Part shown: in pieces, positions 25,374 through 37,545 of the stretch
How the letters are laid out: each line of letters begins with the position of its first letter
How positions within the stretch are numbered: position 1 is the first letter of the stretch
NCBI RefSeq assembly: GCF_003576645.1
Contig: NC_044924.1
Coordinates: forward strand, 31,008,192-31,072,191
Direction: 5' to 3'
DNA length: 64,000 nucleotides
Source of the DNA: Ipomoea triloba
Lineage: Eukaryota > Streptophyta > Magnoliopsida > Solanales > Convolvulaceae
Position numbers and translations under genes: made by a program
The notes under the pieces: model-generated
What the model was told of the DNA's origin: nothing
The model's input: only the letters and a program-made list of their open reading frames with translations
The model's database searches: none

Positions 25374-25869
25374 ATTGCGACTTACGAGGAAGTGTTTCAC
25401 CAGCCTGTGAGAAAGGAGCGCAAAGCACGAAATTGAGGAGACGGGCAGAGGATGAAATTAAGCATTTGGTTAGCGATCTGAGAGGGACCGAATATAAATA
25501 TAAATATAAATATATAGCATGATACATATATGGAGAGCGAGAAACAGAAGGCTCAGAAGTAATGAGAAAGTGAAGGCAGATGAATCGGAATTTTACCTAT
25601 TGAAGCAAAAAAGGGTGGGTGGTGTGGTGTTTGCGTGAGATTTACCACAAGAATACTCTGTGTGTATCATTTCTCTCTCTATCTCTACAATCTACATTGT
25701 TGCTTTTGCAGTTGTGGGGATTCCCTTTCTTTCCCTCACTCTCTCCCTATCTCTGTCAGCGACTCTGCAAAAGAGGCTGAAAATAGCCTATTGAATATAT
25801 CTATGGTGATTTACCCTTTTGTCCTTCCCATGAAATGCCTTTGTTTTTATAACGCATGTTTTCTGTGAA

Positions 25870-27390
25870 ACCGGATTAATGAGGTGTCTGGCAAATAGCT
25901 GTAAGTAAATTGGATTAATGAATTTGATTAATTGATAGCATTAATTAATTGTAGAAAGATATTTGATAAATTAATTGATAGTTGAAAGTTGATTACATTC
26001 AAAATGACATTTAAATGTATAATTTATTTTCTCAAAAAGTTACTTTGAGTAAATTTTAGCATTTTAGAGCAACCCGTTGTTACAAAAAACTAATTAATCA
26101 AGCACTCATATTAGTTGTTTAATAGTGACCAAATAAGTCAAACTTGACTATAAACTAATTATGTTACCAAGCATGACTTTATATCTTAGACCACATTAAA
26201 CCCACCACCAGACCCACAAGGAAGTAAATCAGCGAATCTAGTCTCAATACTCAACACTAAATTGAAAAAAAAAAAAAAAAAAAAGGTTAAGAAGCTACTA
26301 GTTTATTTTTAAAAAGATACATAAAGTAGCTTTTCAAAATAAACTCTTATTTTAAATTACTAGCTTATTTTGAAAACATTATCAAATAAAGCTTATAGTT
26401 TATTAGTAACTTAAAATAAGTTATAAGCTATGCTAAACAAAACCATTGTCTAACTTGTACTTATAAGCAATATAAGAACATACTCTCTTTTTTTTTTTCA
26501 AAAAAAAAAAAAAAAAAAAAGAACATACTCTCTTTACTATCTCGTCTCTACATAGTGTAAACATTAATTGTTATCTCACTCTAATTTTTAGCATCATGTA
26601 TAAATATAAAGATATAAGTGTGTATTTGTAAATATTTTTTTATTTAAATATGCATAAATATTAATTGTTTACTTTTTTATTTTTTAAACGAAATGCATTT
26701 TTTTATTAAGAACAATTTTGAAACATTTTAGATAGTTTTCATTATTAAAAAAAAAAAAAAAAAAAAACGCTTCAGATATGCAGAAATTTATTTGGATTAT
26801 AAACTTCAAATTAAGTTGATGGTAAATGAGGCTACAAATTGGACGGTCCATTTTTCATATTTCCTTTACATAATAACTATAAAATCATTAATTTTACATT
26901 TATTTTAATTATATAAGATGACCATTACTTTTATTCATTAGACATCTCTTTATAATGCATTGTGTATAGTTATAACTAGTATTTATTATTAGGTCAAAAC
27001 TTAAAATTTGTCAAATTAAAATTAGTAAATAATTCCTCTCAACTCTCAAGACTATATATAGATAGGGAACCCTATGCTCCCCATCCCAATAAAAAATAAT
27101 GATACACCCCATCCGAATTGCAAGTGGTAACAACTTGGTCATATTTAATTTATAACTAAATAGATTGGACCACTACCTAGTATTGTGCAACTTTAATTTG
27201 GACAAATGCATGCCAATGTGGGACTCAACTTTGTACTTAGCAGAGAGCCAGCAGGTAGGATCACTTTTCTCTTTCCCTTTTTAACCTCTCATGCAAGATT
27301 GCAAGCTATGTGTATATGGGATCAATAATTATGAAAATGCCCATAAATGGTGATTGAAGATTTTTTTTTAACTGAAAATGCATTTATTAC
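25870..27390. other. AT-rich intergenic DNA
   Basis: No gene is visible. There are three long poly-A tracts (about 26264-26284, 26501-26520 and 26749-26767) and a degenerate AACTTATAAGC-type inverted repeat at 26380-26450 ending GCTAAACAAAACC, probably a MITE end. Confidence 0.5.
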
Positions 27391-28570
27391 TTAAATAGAG
27401 TCAAGCTCCAAAACATGAACAAGCGAAGGAAAAGGGACCAAAACACAGTCTACACGATCAGACTTGGACAAGGCCTCCCTAGCAAGGAAATGAGCGACCC
27501 TATCCTCAGACCGTTTAGCAAACAAAAAGCTAAGATTAACAAACTCAGTAATTAGTTTCCTGATATCATTCACTAATAAGTCAAAAGAAGTAACCATATT
27601 GTTGCTAAGAATTCCAGTGACCACCTTCTTTGCATCCATCTCAACCTCCACAAAGTCCTCATTGTGTTCTTTCAGCCACTTCAACGCCTTTTTGACACCA
27701 ATAGCTAGTACCGTCAAAACAGGCCGGGCCGCCCCATTAAGCCCGCCCCACCGCGGACCTATTTTTTAGCGGGCTTTTGCGGGCCACCCATGCGGGTTGG
27801 CGGGCCCCGAGGGCCGGCCCGCGGGCTTCTCTCTCTCTCTCTCCCTCTTTTTTTTTTTATACATAATTCAATGTTCACAAATTAAGTAAAAAAAAATTTC
27901 TCTTCAAAAAAAAAAGTAACAAAAAAAAATAAAAATATTAATATATATAAAATGTTGCACAGCAAGGCAGAACGTATAAATTTATAATCTTTTTTTTATA
28001 ATAGGGCTTGGCCCGCGGGCTTCAGCCCACTTTAACAGCCCTACCAATAGGCCAGACCAAGGGACCTCTGTAGCAGCAACAAATACTCCGTCTTCATCTC
28101 TCAAGACAAGCCCAAATCTCATTTTTCTGTTTGTAAAATTCAGCGTTGCGTCCACATTCAGTTCCTTGGTGGTTTGGACCAACAAATTGTTTGATTAGGA
28201 CCACATTGAGTAGTGTCTTCTCCAAAATTTGCATCCACGGACGCGAAAGCAGGGTTGACCAACCTGTTCCAGATCTTCTCATTCCTCGCATCCCAAATCT
28301 TCCAGCAAACACGGAGTAACAAGCATAGGTTATCATATGCCAATACCTTGAAGTGATGCTCCAACCAATATTCATGAAAGTCTGCCCAATCGAATAATTG
28401 ATACCACCCAGCTAGTCCTAGCACTGTCTAGCAATAGGGCACTGAACAAAAAGGTGAACTGCAGATTCATCAGCTTGAGTACAAAGTTGACGGATTTGGG
28501 AGACTTGAACTCGCCTAGCAATCAAGTGAAATATGTGTGTATCTTGTACCTAGAGATGATCATCAAAAGT
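27391..28570 (-). pseudogene. LINE-type retrotransposon relic: zinc-knuckle (zf-RVT) plus RNase H (RVT_3)
   Basis: Read on the minus strand, from about 28540, the zf-RVT signature CTQADESAVHLFVQCP appears, followed by the linker WKIWDARNEKIWN. Then come the RNase H start ELNVDATLNF and FGLVLRDEDGVFVAA, and finally ALKWLKEH and SEDRVAHFLAREAL. This order is that of the C-terminus of plant non-LTR retrotransposon reverse transcriptases. The pieces lie in different frames, with stops between ARQC and the following W-rich part, so it is dead. A hAT MITE (27706-28043) splits the RNase H region. Some residues between VPWSG and AIGVKKAL are also missing, so the copy had already suffered a deletion before the MITE arrived. 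Confidence 0.8.
27706..28043. mobile_element. hAT-type MITE (GC-rich subtermini)
   Basis: The left end is TAGTACCGTCAAAACAGGCC and the right end, on the minus strand, is TAGGGCTGTTAAAGTGGGCT. Both pass into GGGCC/GGCCC-rich subterminal sequence typical of plant hAT elements. The flanks CCAATAGC (27698-27705) and CCAATAGG (28044-28051) form a 7-of-8 target duplication. The 338-bp body has no coding capacity. Confidence 0.85.
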
Positions 28571-29229
28571 TTGGTTCTTGTCAATTCCTTCTCATTCACC
28601 CTCCGCTCGAGCTTATTGCTAGTGTGATTTACCTCTCTAAGTGTATGCAATATACACCTTCAAATAGTGATTGTTAGTTTTTCTTAAAGTCATCTAAAGA
28701 AAGAGTAAAAAACAACATCATATATATGAAAGAAATATATACTTGCTAACTATCCCTAGCCTACATGGAGGATGTCATTTTTGAGTTCAAATTTCATAAC
28801 TACTAAAAAGTGTTTCATGATGACTAAAAGTGATGTATTTTTATTAGTTTAAGAACCTAATTGGGTCAATTTTAACTAAAAGACCAAAGCTAGAAAAATC
28901 AACAATCAACAATGAGAATGACAAAAAATTAGAATTAACATATGAAGAGTTCAAGTCCCATGCATTAAGTGCAATCTAGATAATTATAAGTTAAAAAGTG
29001 TAGTTTTCAAAAAAAAAAAAAAAAAAAAGTTAAAAAGTGTATTGTCATTTACTACCATCTAGCCTGCTATTAAATATGTTAAATTTGAATGGGATAGAAG
29101 GAGTATTACCAGTAGACCACAAGATAAAATTTAATGGGCAGCAACATAATTTTTAATTCTGTTGATTTATACTCCGTATAATATATAATGTTAATAACGA
29201 AGTGAAACTGTTTAAAATTAAAAGCAGCT
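28571..29229. other. AT-rich intergenic DNA
   Basis: No gene or element is recognised. A poly-A tract at 29010-29028 is flanked by copies of GTTAAAAAGTGTA, which suggests an old retroposed insertion or slippage. Confidence 0.5.
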
Positions 29230-29300
29230 TGCACCAGCCGGGAATCGAACCCGGGTCTGTACCGTGGCAGGGTACTATTCTACCACTAGACCACTGGTGC
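29230..29300 (-). tRNA. tRNA-Gly (anticodon GCC)
   Basis: The 71-nt minus-strand sequence folds as a full cloverleaf. The acceptor arm is GCACCAG with CTGGTGC, the D arm contains TCTAGTGGTAGA, the anticodon loop contains GCC between CCCT and the paired 3' arm, and the T arm is CCCGGGTTCGATTCCCGG. A is the discriminator base. Tandem T residues follow within 40 bp as a Pol III stop. No intron is present. It is nuclear type and probably functional. Confidence 0.95.
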
Positions 29301-29388
29301 TTTGATGAAAGTGCATTTCTATAAAGATATAAAACATATCCAGCGTACACTCCTAGTCAAAAACAACATTGTTAAAAAAAAACGCATT

Positions 29389-29677
29389 AGTCCTGTTTGG
29401 TAAATAATCAGCCTATCAGCCAATTTTGGCTTATTTGACCACTATTAGTTGTTTGGTTAATAAGTTTTTTGTAACTCCAAAATACTAAAATTCAAAAGGC
29501 TACTCAAAGCAGCCTTTTCAATTAGCTTTTTGAGAAAAGAAATTATACCAAACAGCTGATGCTAACAACCAATTTTACTAAACAACTTTCTACAATCAGC
29601 CAATGTTATTAACAAATCATACCTTCTAACCCAAACAGCTAACCCAATCAGCCAACAGCCATTTACCAAACAGGGCC
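29389..29677. mobile_element. PIF/Harbinger-like MITE with GCCCTGTTTGGTAAAT termini
   Basis: The left end AGTCCTGTTTGGTAAAT is matched on the minus strand by GGCCCTGTTTGGTAAAT at the right end. The next bases (CAGCCAATTTTGGC and GGCTGATTGGGTTAGC) form smaller hairpins. ATT flanks the element at 29386-29388 and 29678-29680, a 3-bp target duplication. No coding frame. Confidence 0.7.
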
Positions 29678-30077
29678 ATTGTTTAGTTTAAATTAGCATT
29701 CTCTCTCTCTTTTTCCTTTCTGTTTGGTCAATATTCATCTTTATATTATGTACATGTACATAAACTTACATATATCAATATATAATTTAATTTGTTAACA
29801 TCAAGTAACTCTAACATTGTTTTAAGTGCATAATATGTGAATTTTAAATAAATTAACTTAAAACTAAAGGTTCATAAATTGAGTGTTTGACATATAATCA
29901 TGATTATGAGAATTTAAGAGATATTTGGTTTTTCAAAAAAAAAAAAAAAGAAGAAGAGATATTTGGTTCAAAATTAATAAGTTTTTATTATTGACTTAAT
30001 GTTTATTGAATTTATAAACTTATATTTATTAATTACTTGTGTATTAACCAATCTTACCATGGTTAAAAAATTATTAA

Positions 30078-31005
30078 AGGTGTGTTTGGTTCGTGCAAAG
30101 GAATCGGAATCGGAATGAGAATCAAATACTTGAATGGTAATGAGTTTTGGTGAAAGTATTTTGCATGTTTGATAGTGAGGTGGAATTGGAATGATTACCA
30201 ATATTAGGGTGTGTTTGGAAAGCAGGAAAATGACTTCTGGAAAATGTTTTCTGGAAAATGAGTCATTTTCCGGAAAATGAGTTCATTTTCGGTGTTTGGA
30301 TGTACTCTTGAAAACTGTCTGTGTGTGTTTGGTTCATTTTCCGAAAAATGAGTGGAAAATGAGTAGAAATGTATAATTATATTTTTATTATTTTATTTAA
30401 AATATAAAAATATATAAACTAATAATATTTATTAGAAATAATTTTATTTTTTTTAAAAAAAAAGGTCGCACGAAGCCATTTTCCATTTCCGGAAAATGAC
30501 TTCCGGATTTTTTGTCCGGAAGTCATTTTCCGGAAAAATGGGCTTATTTTCCATGGTCAACGGAAAATGTTTTCCGTTGACCACATTTTCCGGACGTTGC
30601 CAAACACCAAAAGCTCGGAAAACGATTTCCAGAAATCATTTTCCGGGTTACCAAACACACCCTTAATGTTTGGTTATGTATGACACTATAACCCTATAAT
30701 GTGAATAAATGTTTTAAAAATACAAAATAAAAAAAAATAAGACAATCGATCCTAATATAATGACATCCAAAACACTTATACGAACAAAAAAAAATATCAA
30801 AACACAAATCTAAAAGCATTAAATCCAAACTTAAAAATTATATGACCAATATGAAGGAATGATATCCGTTTTTAATTAGGAAATGAGATTTTTAATTGAA
30901 AGGTTATCAAATTTCATAGTTGTGTTTTAAAAAGTTATCAACCAAACACTAACTATGATTTTGATTCTCACTCCTAGTGTGTAAACTCATGAACCAAATA
31001 CACCC
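30078..31005. mobile_element. Tourist-like MITE (outer, host of a nested MITE)
   Basis: The termini AGGTGTGTTTGGTTC (left) and GGGTGTATTTGGTTC (right, minus strand) are inverted repeats. TAA flanks the element at 30075-30077 and 31006-31008. It is interrupted by a second element at 30207-30662. Both properties fit PIF/Harbinger-derived Tourist MITEs. Confidence 0.7.
30207..30662. mobile_element. Tourist-like MITE (inner, nested)
   Basis: Inverted termini GGGTGTGTTTGGAAAGC and GGGTGTGTTTGGTAACC are flanked by TTA at 30204-30206 and 30663-30665. The subterminal parts repeat GGAAAATGACTTC and GGAAAATGAGT-type motifs many times. No protein is encoded. Confidence 0.8.
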
Positions 31006-31428
31006 TAAATAATTAAATATATAAAAGATCTAATCAAGTATAACTAGTGTCATATTAAGTGATGAATATTAGAAAGTAAATTTAAAACTTATTAAAAGTT
31101 CAGTAAAATATTATTTTAACATACTTATGATTGGTTGGCCATCTTACACATCATTTAGACATTATGAGAATATATATGGAAATATATATAAAATACAAAC
31201 ATTATATTATATTTGGGATATCGGTCAGTTGCATTAGTTAAAAAATTTATAACACATGCTAATTTTTTAAAAGGATAAGGCCAGGGTCAAATAAACAATT
31301 CAACTATTATGAAAAAGTACAATTAAACTATCAAACTCTAAAAAGTTTCAAATAAGTCATTGACCTTAGAAAAAAAAATTATGCAATTAGACCATTTTTA
31401 CCTCCTATAGTAAGTTAACAATAAGTTA

Positions 31429-32004
31429 TAGGGGTGACTTTGGTTCAAGTTCTAAATCGACATACAGTTCCCGATTTCAGAAAAAATGACGAATCGATAG
31501 TTCCGGTTTGAATCGTCAGTTCAAATAGTTACTACTAATTCTATGAGAGTGCAGTATCTGTTCATAACTACTTTCTCAACCTATTGAAGCACAGGAGTCA
31601 GTATTGACATTCAACAATTTTTTTTATTGTTTAAATAGTCAAAATTCAACATTTTTTTTTTTTGGAATTTTGTCATTCTAGAAATTTTTAAAAAATAGTT
31701 ATATCAAATATTTAAATTTTAAAGTTAAACTAAAAAAAATAAATAAAATTTTGGACTTGCACTTAATTTTACCAAGATACGTAGGCAACTAAATCTTGAT
31801 AAAATTAAATGCAAGCTCAAAACTATTTTTATTTTTTAGTTTAACTTTAAAATTTAAATATATGATATAACTACTTTTATATTAAAAAAATCTTTTAAAA
31901 AAATTAATTGTTGAATTTGGACTACTTAAAAATAGACCAACAGTTCAAACTGGAATTGTCAGTTCGTGAATCGTCGGTTAGGAACCAGAACCGTGGTCAC
32001 CCTA
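31429..32004. mobile_element. hAT-like fold-back element
   Basis: The ends TAGGGGTGACTTTGGTTC and, on the minus strand, TTAGGGTGACCACGGTTC are inverted repeats. Inside, two long arms (about 31630-31785 and 31790-31930) are near-perfect reverse complements, for example TTTACCAAGATAC facing ATCTTGATAAAAT. The whole can fold into one hairpin. No target duplication was found. Confidence 0.6.
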
Positions 32005-32691
32005 AGACAGCTAAAACTAATTAAAAGCCTATAATCCTAAATCGTGTATTATTTTCCAGTCTCCTTTTTATGATTTACCGTCTTTATTTTGGGCTTTCTT
32101 CAACTTCAAAACTTGTGATTCTTTCCAATTTGTTTGTCCAAGCAAATTAGGAACTAATTTCTTATTACAATACAAGACTTTGGACATCTTTAGAGTTTAG
32201 ACACTTCAATTTTGGAAAGAAAATTACACTGACGCTTGGAGTTTTGTCTTAAACATATTAAGATTCCAAGCCACTTTTTGCATACTCTCTATTTCCCACT
32301 ATGAAAATATGAGAAATATGAGAATTTTTATGTTTTGCGTGTTTGATGGGCTTGGATTGATACATCACGAGAGTGAGACAATTTTTATTTTTTTTTTATC
32401 ATAATCATTGTTTAATTGATCACAATAGTGGCATGTAGACTGTAGACTATGATCTCAAATCCTTGATTGTGTGTTCTACCCCTAGATTATACTCTTTTAA
32501 CTTGAGTGCCATTTTCTTTATTTATTTGTGTTAAATTCTTGTTTGTATGTGTTAGTCTTTTGTGCTTCCAACGTGTTATGAATTGCTTAGCTTCTAGTGA
32601 ATTTCCTAAGTTATTGTTTAGTTGATTGTAATTACATATTACGTGCAATAACCCCTAATTCCGAGAAAACAACATAAACCACCGCGAAAAA

Positions 32692-33063
32692 TTAAGGGTG
32701 AGCATTTCGGGCTTCGGTTCAATTTATTTGATTTCGATTTTCGGTTTTTTAAAAAAAAAATTAACTATTCGGTTTAACATTAGAGTTCGGTTCTGTTTAA
32801 GATTCCAAAATTTCAACATTTCCTAATTTTCCGAACATACTACCAAGCAATACATATTCACATAATCCATATCAAAAATCTAAATATTATATAACAAAAT
32901 AGCAATTCAAAGTTCAAACATACTACTAAGTACTAATTGTAAGATAAAGAACAATTGTAGCAAATAACAAAAGTGCAAAGTAGAAAACAAGTTATAAAGA
33001 AACCAAACCGTTCGATTTTTAGTATATTATTACTAGTTGGGTTCAATTTGGTTTGCCCACCCT
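32692..33063. mobile_element. hAT-like MITE
   Basis: The left end contains AAGGGTGAGCATTTCGG and the right end, on the minus strand, AGGGTGGGCAAACC. The flanks GCGAAAAA (32684-32691) and ACGAAAAA (33064-33071) match at 7 of 8 positions, as expected for hAT insertions. The interior repeats TTCGGTTnnnTTT motifs and has no gene. Confidence 0.6.
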
Positions 33064-33779
33064 ACGAAAAACCCTCCACCAAAGGGAATAATAAAACACC
33101 AAACATTTTGTTGTCTTTTCAAATATTCTGGTTATTTGTTCATCAAATTGAATAGAGCAAGTTTGGTTTGAATCATTGAATTGTTTCATGGCATTAAAAA
33201 TAAAAATAAAAATAAAAAATTGTATCATTTTTACATTAAGTAACACTGCATATGTTAAAATGTTTATCATCTAAGTGTATCTTGTTTTGGTAATGAGACT
33301 GAATTACTCAAAAGCAAATTGTAATTTATTATAAAATCTTATATTCTAACACCAAAGCTTTAACAAAGTATCAGCAGTTAAGTTTAAATCGCCTTTTCTT
33401 AGGAATTATGAGATGAGATAAATCGCAGGATATATCTCAATACAATGAAGTGTGTATCCTTTCTCATTGAGAATTTAAACACGCACTACAAGAAAAATGC
33501 ACATAGACAACACTAAAAAAACAATAGTTTTTGACAAAAGTGTTAGTCTTTTGTGTAAAAGACAACACTTTTGGACAAAACCGTTGTCTTTGACGCAACA
33601 CTTTTATCAAAGACAACGGTGTAAAAACCGTTGTCTTTAGGGTGTTGTCTTTGTGCATTTTGTCAAAAGACAACACCGCAAAGACAACAATTTTTAAAAA
33701 TCGTTGTCTATGTGCATTAAAAAAAAAAAAGACAACAGTTTTATGTAACTGTTGTCGTTGGTGTGTTGTCTTTTAGTGC

Positions 33780-34500
33780 ACTTGAATACACAACACTACA
33801 AAGACAACGGTTTTTTAAAACCGTTGTCTTTGCGCGATTTTTCTTTTTAAGACAACGATTTTATTTAACCGTTGTCATTTGTGTGTTGTCTTTAAGCACA
33901 CTTGAATAGACAACACTTCAAAGACAACGGTTTATTAAAACCGTTGTCTTTTTGCACCATTTTTTTATTTAGACAACGATTTTATTTAACCGTTGTAGTT
34001 GGTGTGTTATCTTTAAATGCACTTGAATACACAACACTACAAAGACAACGGTATTTTAAAACCGTTGTCTTTGGGCGTTTATTTTTTTTGTAAAGACAAC
34101 GATTTTATTTAGCCGTTGTTGTTAGTGTGTTGTTATTAAACGCATTTTAATACACAACACTTCAAAGACAACAGTTTTTTAAAGCCGTTGTCTATGTGCA
34201 TTCGATTTTTTTTAATTAAACAACGGTTTTATGTAACCATTGTCATTCATGTGTTGTTTTTAAGTGCACTTGAATACACAACACTACAAAGACAACGATT
34301 TTTTAAAATCATTGTCTTTGAGTGTTTTTTTTTTAAAGACAACGGTTCTATTTAACCGTTAGTTGTCGTTTGTGTATTGTCTTTAAGCCCACTTTAATAG
34401 ACAACACTTCAAAGACAACAATTTATTAAAATAGTTGTCTTTGCATGTGCATCCGTTTTTTATTTAGACAATGGTTTTATTTAACCAACGAATTGTATTA
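33780..34500. repeat. About 122-bp tandem array with dimeric (about 244-bp) order
   Basis: The anchor CAACACTACA/CAACACTTCA lies at 33791, 33911, 34032, 34155, 34279 and 34402, so units are 120-124 bp long. Each unit contains a hairpin of the form AAGACAACGG-AAAA-CCGTTGTCTT and then a second AACGATTTTATTTAACCGTTG hairpin. Units with CTACA and CTTCA alternate strictly. Confidence 0.88.
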
Positions 34501-34603
34501 GCGGTTTTGACTAACGGATAATATATATTAGCATTTTGTAAAAAAATATTTGATAAAATTAGCTGTTTAAGTTAGCGATTAACATTTAAATGACCTAAAA
34601 GGG

Positions 34604-34740
<137 letters not shown>

Positions 34741-35013
34741 AACAACGTCGTGTAATAGGTTGACCCACTGTATTTTTTATGTTTATTTTGTTTTGAAAAA
34801 TTTATAATTAAAGACCGAATACCTTTATATTTAACGACATTTAAGTTATTTTTATTGATAGATGACCAAAAGTAGTCGTGTCACAATAATAGTATAATAC
34901 TAGGACCAAAAGTGAATGTTCTCATAAAAAAGGGACTAGTGAACTGTCACATATAAATCTAGGACAAAAAATAGAATTAACTTTAATAATAATATTTATA
35001 TAAAATCAAAATC

Positions 35014-35044
<31 letters not shown>

Positions 35045-36043
35045 ACAAGGAAAAGAAACAAGGAAGCAGCAATTTTCCCACCGTCCCACACCGGTGGGAA
35101 AAGTGGGAATAGAGCCTTGAGATAGGAGCCTCAAGGCTCTATGATTGCCAAATCCCATTGAGGGTTCAACTCTCACCTTCAACGTTTTTTAAACTAATTT
35201 TATTAATTAGAGGTGTTTTGAAAAAAATTATATTTTTTTTTTCTCAAAATGCCATATGCAAATATTGCTAAATGTAGCGTTTGTAAAAATTTATCAAATA
35301 ATTAATTTGGTGTTTTAACAATACTAGTTTCAAGAACAATTTTTAATCATTGTCATTTGAAGAAAAGACAACGGTTAAAAAGCGTTGTCGTTGTGCGGGA
35401 CTTATAACAACACCGGTTTCAACAACACTCATCAATAGACAACGGTTTTTAACTGTTGTCTTTTTATGAAAAAACAACGGTTAAAAACCGTTGTCTATGT
35501 GTGACTTTCAACAACACCGGCTTCAACAACACCCAATAGACAACGGTTTTTAACCGTTGTCTTTGCGCGGGACTTACAACAACACCGGCTTCAATAATAA
35601 AAATTTTACCTCATAGACAACGGTTGTCTATGAGCATTTTTTTTGTAGTGACGAGTATTTATTGGATCACTATACCCACACTCAACATTTTCACCGCATA
35701 CCTATCCTCCCCGCTGTTGAGGTTTAGACGAAACCAAAAATGAGTAGTAGTAGTAGTTTGTTTAAATTACCTACTGTCATCCAGCTGAAAAGCTCCCAAA
35801 AACCTCTTGCTCCTGCAAATCACATAATGCTCCACCCGTGGCTCTGGGACTACGATAATAATGTCTATTTCCTTCTTTATTTATTTGATTGCATTTAAAA
35901 ATTTCTTTAAACATTCTTCTTATAAAACTGATTTCAAATTACTTTTTGATAATAAAAATACAACTAAAATCATTTCAAAATACAATTTTCTTTTTAAAAA
36001 AATGTTAGACACTAAAATTCGTGCATGGAGTCGTTCAATTTTG

Positions 36044-36155
36044 GGGACAAGGTGTCAATGTGGGCCAGTCCACCCTATTAGAGAAGTTTTTTTTTTTTGC
36101 GGGCTTTTGCGGTGCAGGCCAATTCATAGGTTTCGGCCCATTTTGACACCCCAAT
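36044..36155. mobile_element. Short hAT-like MITE relic
   Basis: GGTGTCAATGTGGGCC on the left faces GGCCCATTTTGACACC on the right. Between them is GCGGGCTTTTGCGG, which also occurs in the hAT MITE at 27706-28043. No clear target duplication. Confidence 0.55.
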
Positions 36156-36179
36156 TACTATAATTATTACTCTGTATTA

Positions 36180-36505
36180 GATAAAATGATCAAATACACT
36201 CCTGGACTTTACATAATAAGTCAATTATGCTTTCGAACTTTTGAAAAGTTACAATTGTACATAAGCATATCGATTTAGTGCATCAAGACCTAAATACATG
36301 TTATTACAGTATTGGTCGCCGTGGTCGGTTTTCGCCACTAAACATGGCTGGACAACCTAGTGACTTGTTATTATAGGTCACTAACAGGTATTTGAATTTT
36401 AATTCACTAAATTGATATATTTATGTACTTAATTGCAACTTAAAAAAATTTAGAGATCTAATTGACTTATTAAGTAAAGTTGGGAGGTGAATTTATAACC
36501 CTTTT
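36180..36505. mobile_element. Probable MULE-type MITE
   Basis: The two arms are imperfect inverted repeats: TTTACATAATAAGTCAATTA on the left and TTTACTTAATAAGTCAATTA on the right (minus strand). The inner CATATCGATTTAGTG matches TATATCAATTTAGTG. A central GGTCGCCGTGGTCGG segment is GC-richer. It lies immediately upstream of the DOG1-domain gene and may supply part of its promoter. Confidence 0.6.
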
Positions 36506-36655
36506 CTCCTATTAGCATTGTTGTTGTTGTTGGCGGAAATAAGTGAAAAAAGGATGCAAAAAATGGCGGCCTCTGTCTAATGATTGCAGTAATCACAAGA
36601 TTCGTCTTCTCCGGGAAAGCCCTAAAAAGCTTCAAGAATACACATTTTCCCCGAA

Positions 36656-37545
36656 ATGCAGAAAGCCATTGGTAATATATATATATATTCTCCCTCTTCT
36701 CAATCTTCATCTTCGTCTTCTCTCTTGTTTCTTCTTTTATTTTGATTTTCATGAAAACATATACAGCTTTTCTTGGGCTGAAAAAATGTTCGAAGCCGTT
36801 CAAGGATTACTACAGCGAGTGGTTTAAGGAGCTGAAGAACGTCCACCTCCCTCAGCTCCGCCGCGCCATGTCATCGGCCACCGTGTCTCCGGCGATTCTC
36901 ACCGCCCACGTCGACGCGATGCAACGACACTTCATTGCCTACTACGAGGCGCTGGACCTCGCCGCCTTAAACGACGTCGCTCAGGCGCTCTTCCCGGACT
37001 GGCGCAACAGCCTTGAGAAGCCATTCCTCTGGCTCGGAGACTTCCATCCCTACCTCTTCACAAATCTCCTCCGCTCGTTTCTCGAGGACGACGATTCCGA
37101 CGAAGACGCCCGAGAATCTCGGGAGGATTTCGGGAAGCCGTGGTACCTGGATATGGCGTGGCGGAGCCCTCCGAGGGCGCTCACGGCGCGGATCGACCAG
37201 ATCGAGTGCGGGCTCAGGCTCATGGTGCCCGCGCTGGCGGCGCGTGCCAGGCACGCTCAGGCGAAATTTGTTGATAGGGTTGGGAGGGAGTGGGGGCGCT
37301 GCGAAGGGCCGAGTGAGGAGGCGAAGTCGGCCGTCGAGGAATCCGTGGCGGCGGAGATGGAGGAGCTCGTCGACGTCTTCGTGGACGCCAATCGCCTGCG
37401 GCGGAGCGTGCTGACGGACATCGTGAACGCGACTGACGTGTATCAGGCGGCGCTGTTTCTTGAATCGCTGGCCCAATTTCTTGTTGGGTTCAACGATAAA
37501 AAACTTCTGGCCCAATTTGAAAAGTACAAGATCCCCGTTACTTGA
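36656..37545 (+). CDS. DOG1-domain protein, INAPERTURATE POLLEN1-like
   Basis: The preferred model has a 16-nt first coding exon (36656-36671, MQKAI) and an exon 36767-37545 joined by a 95-bp GT-AG intron with a pyrimidine-rich 3' end. This gives 264 residues starting MQKAIAFLGLKKCSKPFKDY. An unspliced model from the ATG at 36751 gives the same length but begins MKTYTAFLG. The protein is a single DOG1 domain without a bZIP: FKDYYSEWFKEL, then LPQLRRAM, WRSPPRALTARIDQIE, and the C-terminal VLTDIVNATDVYQAALFLES. This layout matches the INP1 group, which controls pollen aperture formation, rather than the TGA factors. The assignment to INP1 is by recall and tentative; a general DOG1-like protein is the alternative. 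High GC content marks the coding part. Confidence 0.8.

Larger units (their letters stand above)
24071..25850 (-). other. Presumed 5' leader and leader intron of the DUF863 gene
   Basis: No coding frame is present. The segment just before the ATG is not promoter-like. A CT-rich microsatellite, typical of plant transcription-start regions, lies far upstream at 25312-25373 when read on the minus strand. I infer a non-coding first exon near 25.4-25.7 kb and a long leader intron that carries a SINE. Confidence 0.4.
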
